From the NCBI GenBank assembly GCA_026982035.1, contig JALSHW010000307.1, positions 1 to 8,516 of the forward strand: 8,516 nt of DNA. Direction: 5' to 3'. Under the pieces are notes generated by a model. That model saw only the letters and a list, made by a program, of their open reading frames with translations, was not told the DNA's origin and did not search any database. The translations under genes were made by a program, and so were the position numbers. The stretch's first letter is position 1; each line of letters starts with the position of its first letter. Of this stretch, positions 8,405-8,516 are shown piece after piece. The stretch is from Phycisphaerales bacterium. Lineage in GTDB: Bacteria > Planctomycetota > Phycisphaerae > Phycisphaerales > UBA1924.

Positions 8405-8516
<112 letters not shown>

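Overview
The window looks like chromosomal DNA from a planctomycete, most likely of the Phycisphaerae. The main clue is a pair of secreted-protein genes ending in a duplicated, dockerin-like calcium-binding tail (D-L-A-G-x-P-D-G-x-P-D-G-x-L-N-F-x-D-x-S-A) that closes with Gly-Cys-Pro. This is the 'GC-type dockerin' tail known mainly from that group. The assignment is an inference from protein style, not from a marker gene.

Layout, left to right. (1) Positions 1-1217, minus strand: a secreted Asp-rich protein with a signal peptide and the dockerin tail, cut by the window edge. (2) 1218-1507: its upstream region, containing a minus-strand intrinsic terminator. (3) 1508-1972, minus strand: a decayed paralogue of gene 1 that keeps only the last third and the dockerin tail. 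(4) 2075-3799, plus strand: the large subunit of a split B12-dependent acyl-CoA mutase. Its active-site residues (Phe80, Gln204) fit isobutyryl-CoA mutase rather than methylmalonyl-CoA mutase. (5) About 3800-4305: a frameshifted, internally damaged IS5-type transposase remnant. (6) 4492-4578, minus strand: tRNA-Ser(CGA) with its own terminator just downstream. (7) 4681-6261, plus strand: a sodium:solute symporter. (8) 6249-7163, minus strand: a ROK-type sugar kinase, convergent with and overlapping the symporter by 13 bases. (9) 7163-8350, minus strand: a lipoprotein of the DUF187/GHL10 glycosyl-hydrolase-like family, whose stop codon shares one base with the kinase start (TAATG). (10) 8405-8516, minus strand: the 3' end of pheS.

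How the parts may work together: the outer-envelope hydrolase-like lipoprotein and the sugar kinase look translationally coupled, downstream of pheS. With the facing symporter they could form a small sugar or amino-sugar salvage set (cut, import, phosphorylate). The substrate is unknown. The mutase stands alone: no B12-binding small subunit, MeaB-type chaperone or epimerase is in view.

The most striking non-gene signal is a change of strand composition. From 1 to about 3800 the plus strand is rich in C and A whichever strand carries the gene. From about 4580 to the end it is rich in G and T, again regardless of gene direction. The switch falls in the transposase-remnant/tRNA-Ser interval. It could mark a replication origin-like skew minimum or, as I think more likely, an inversion breakpoint.
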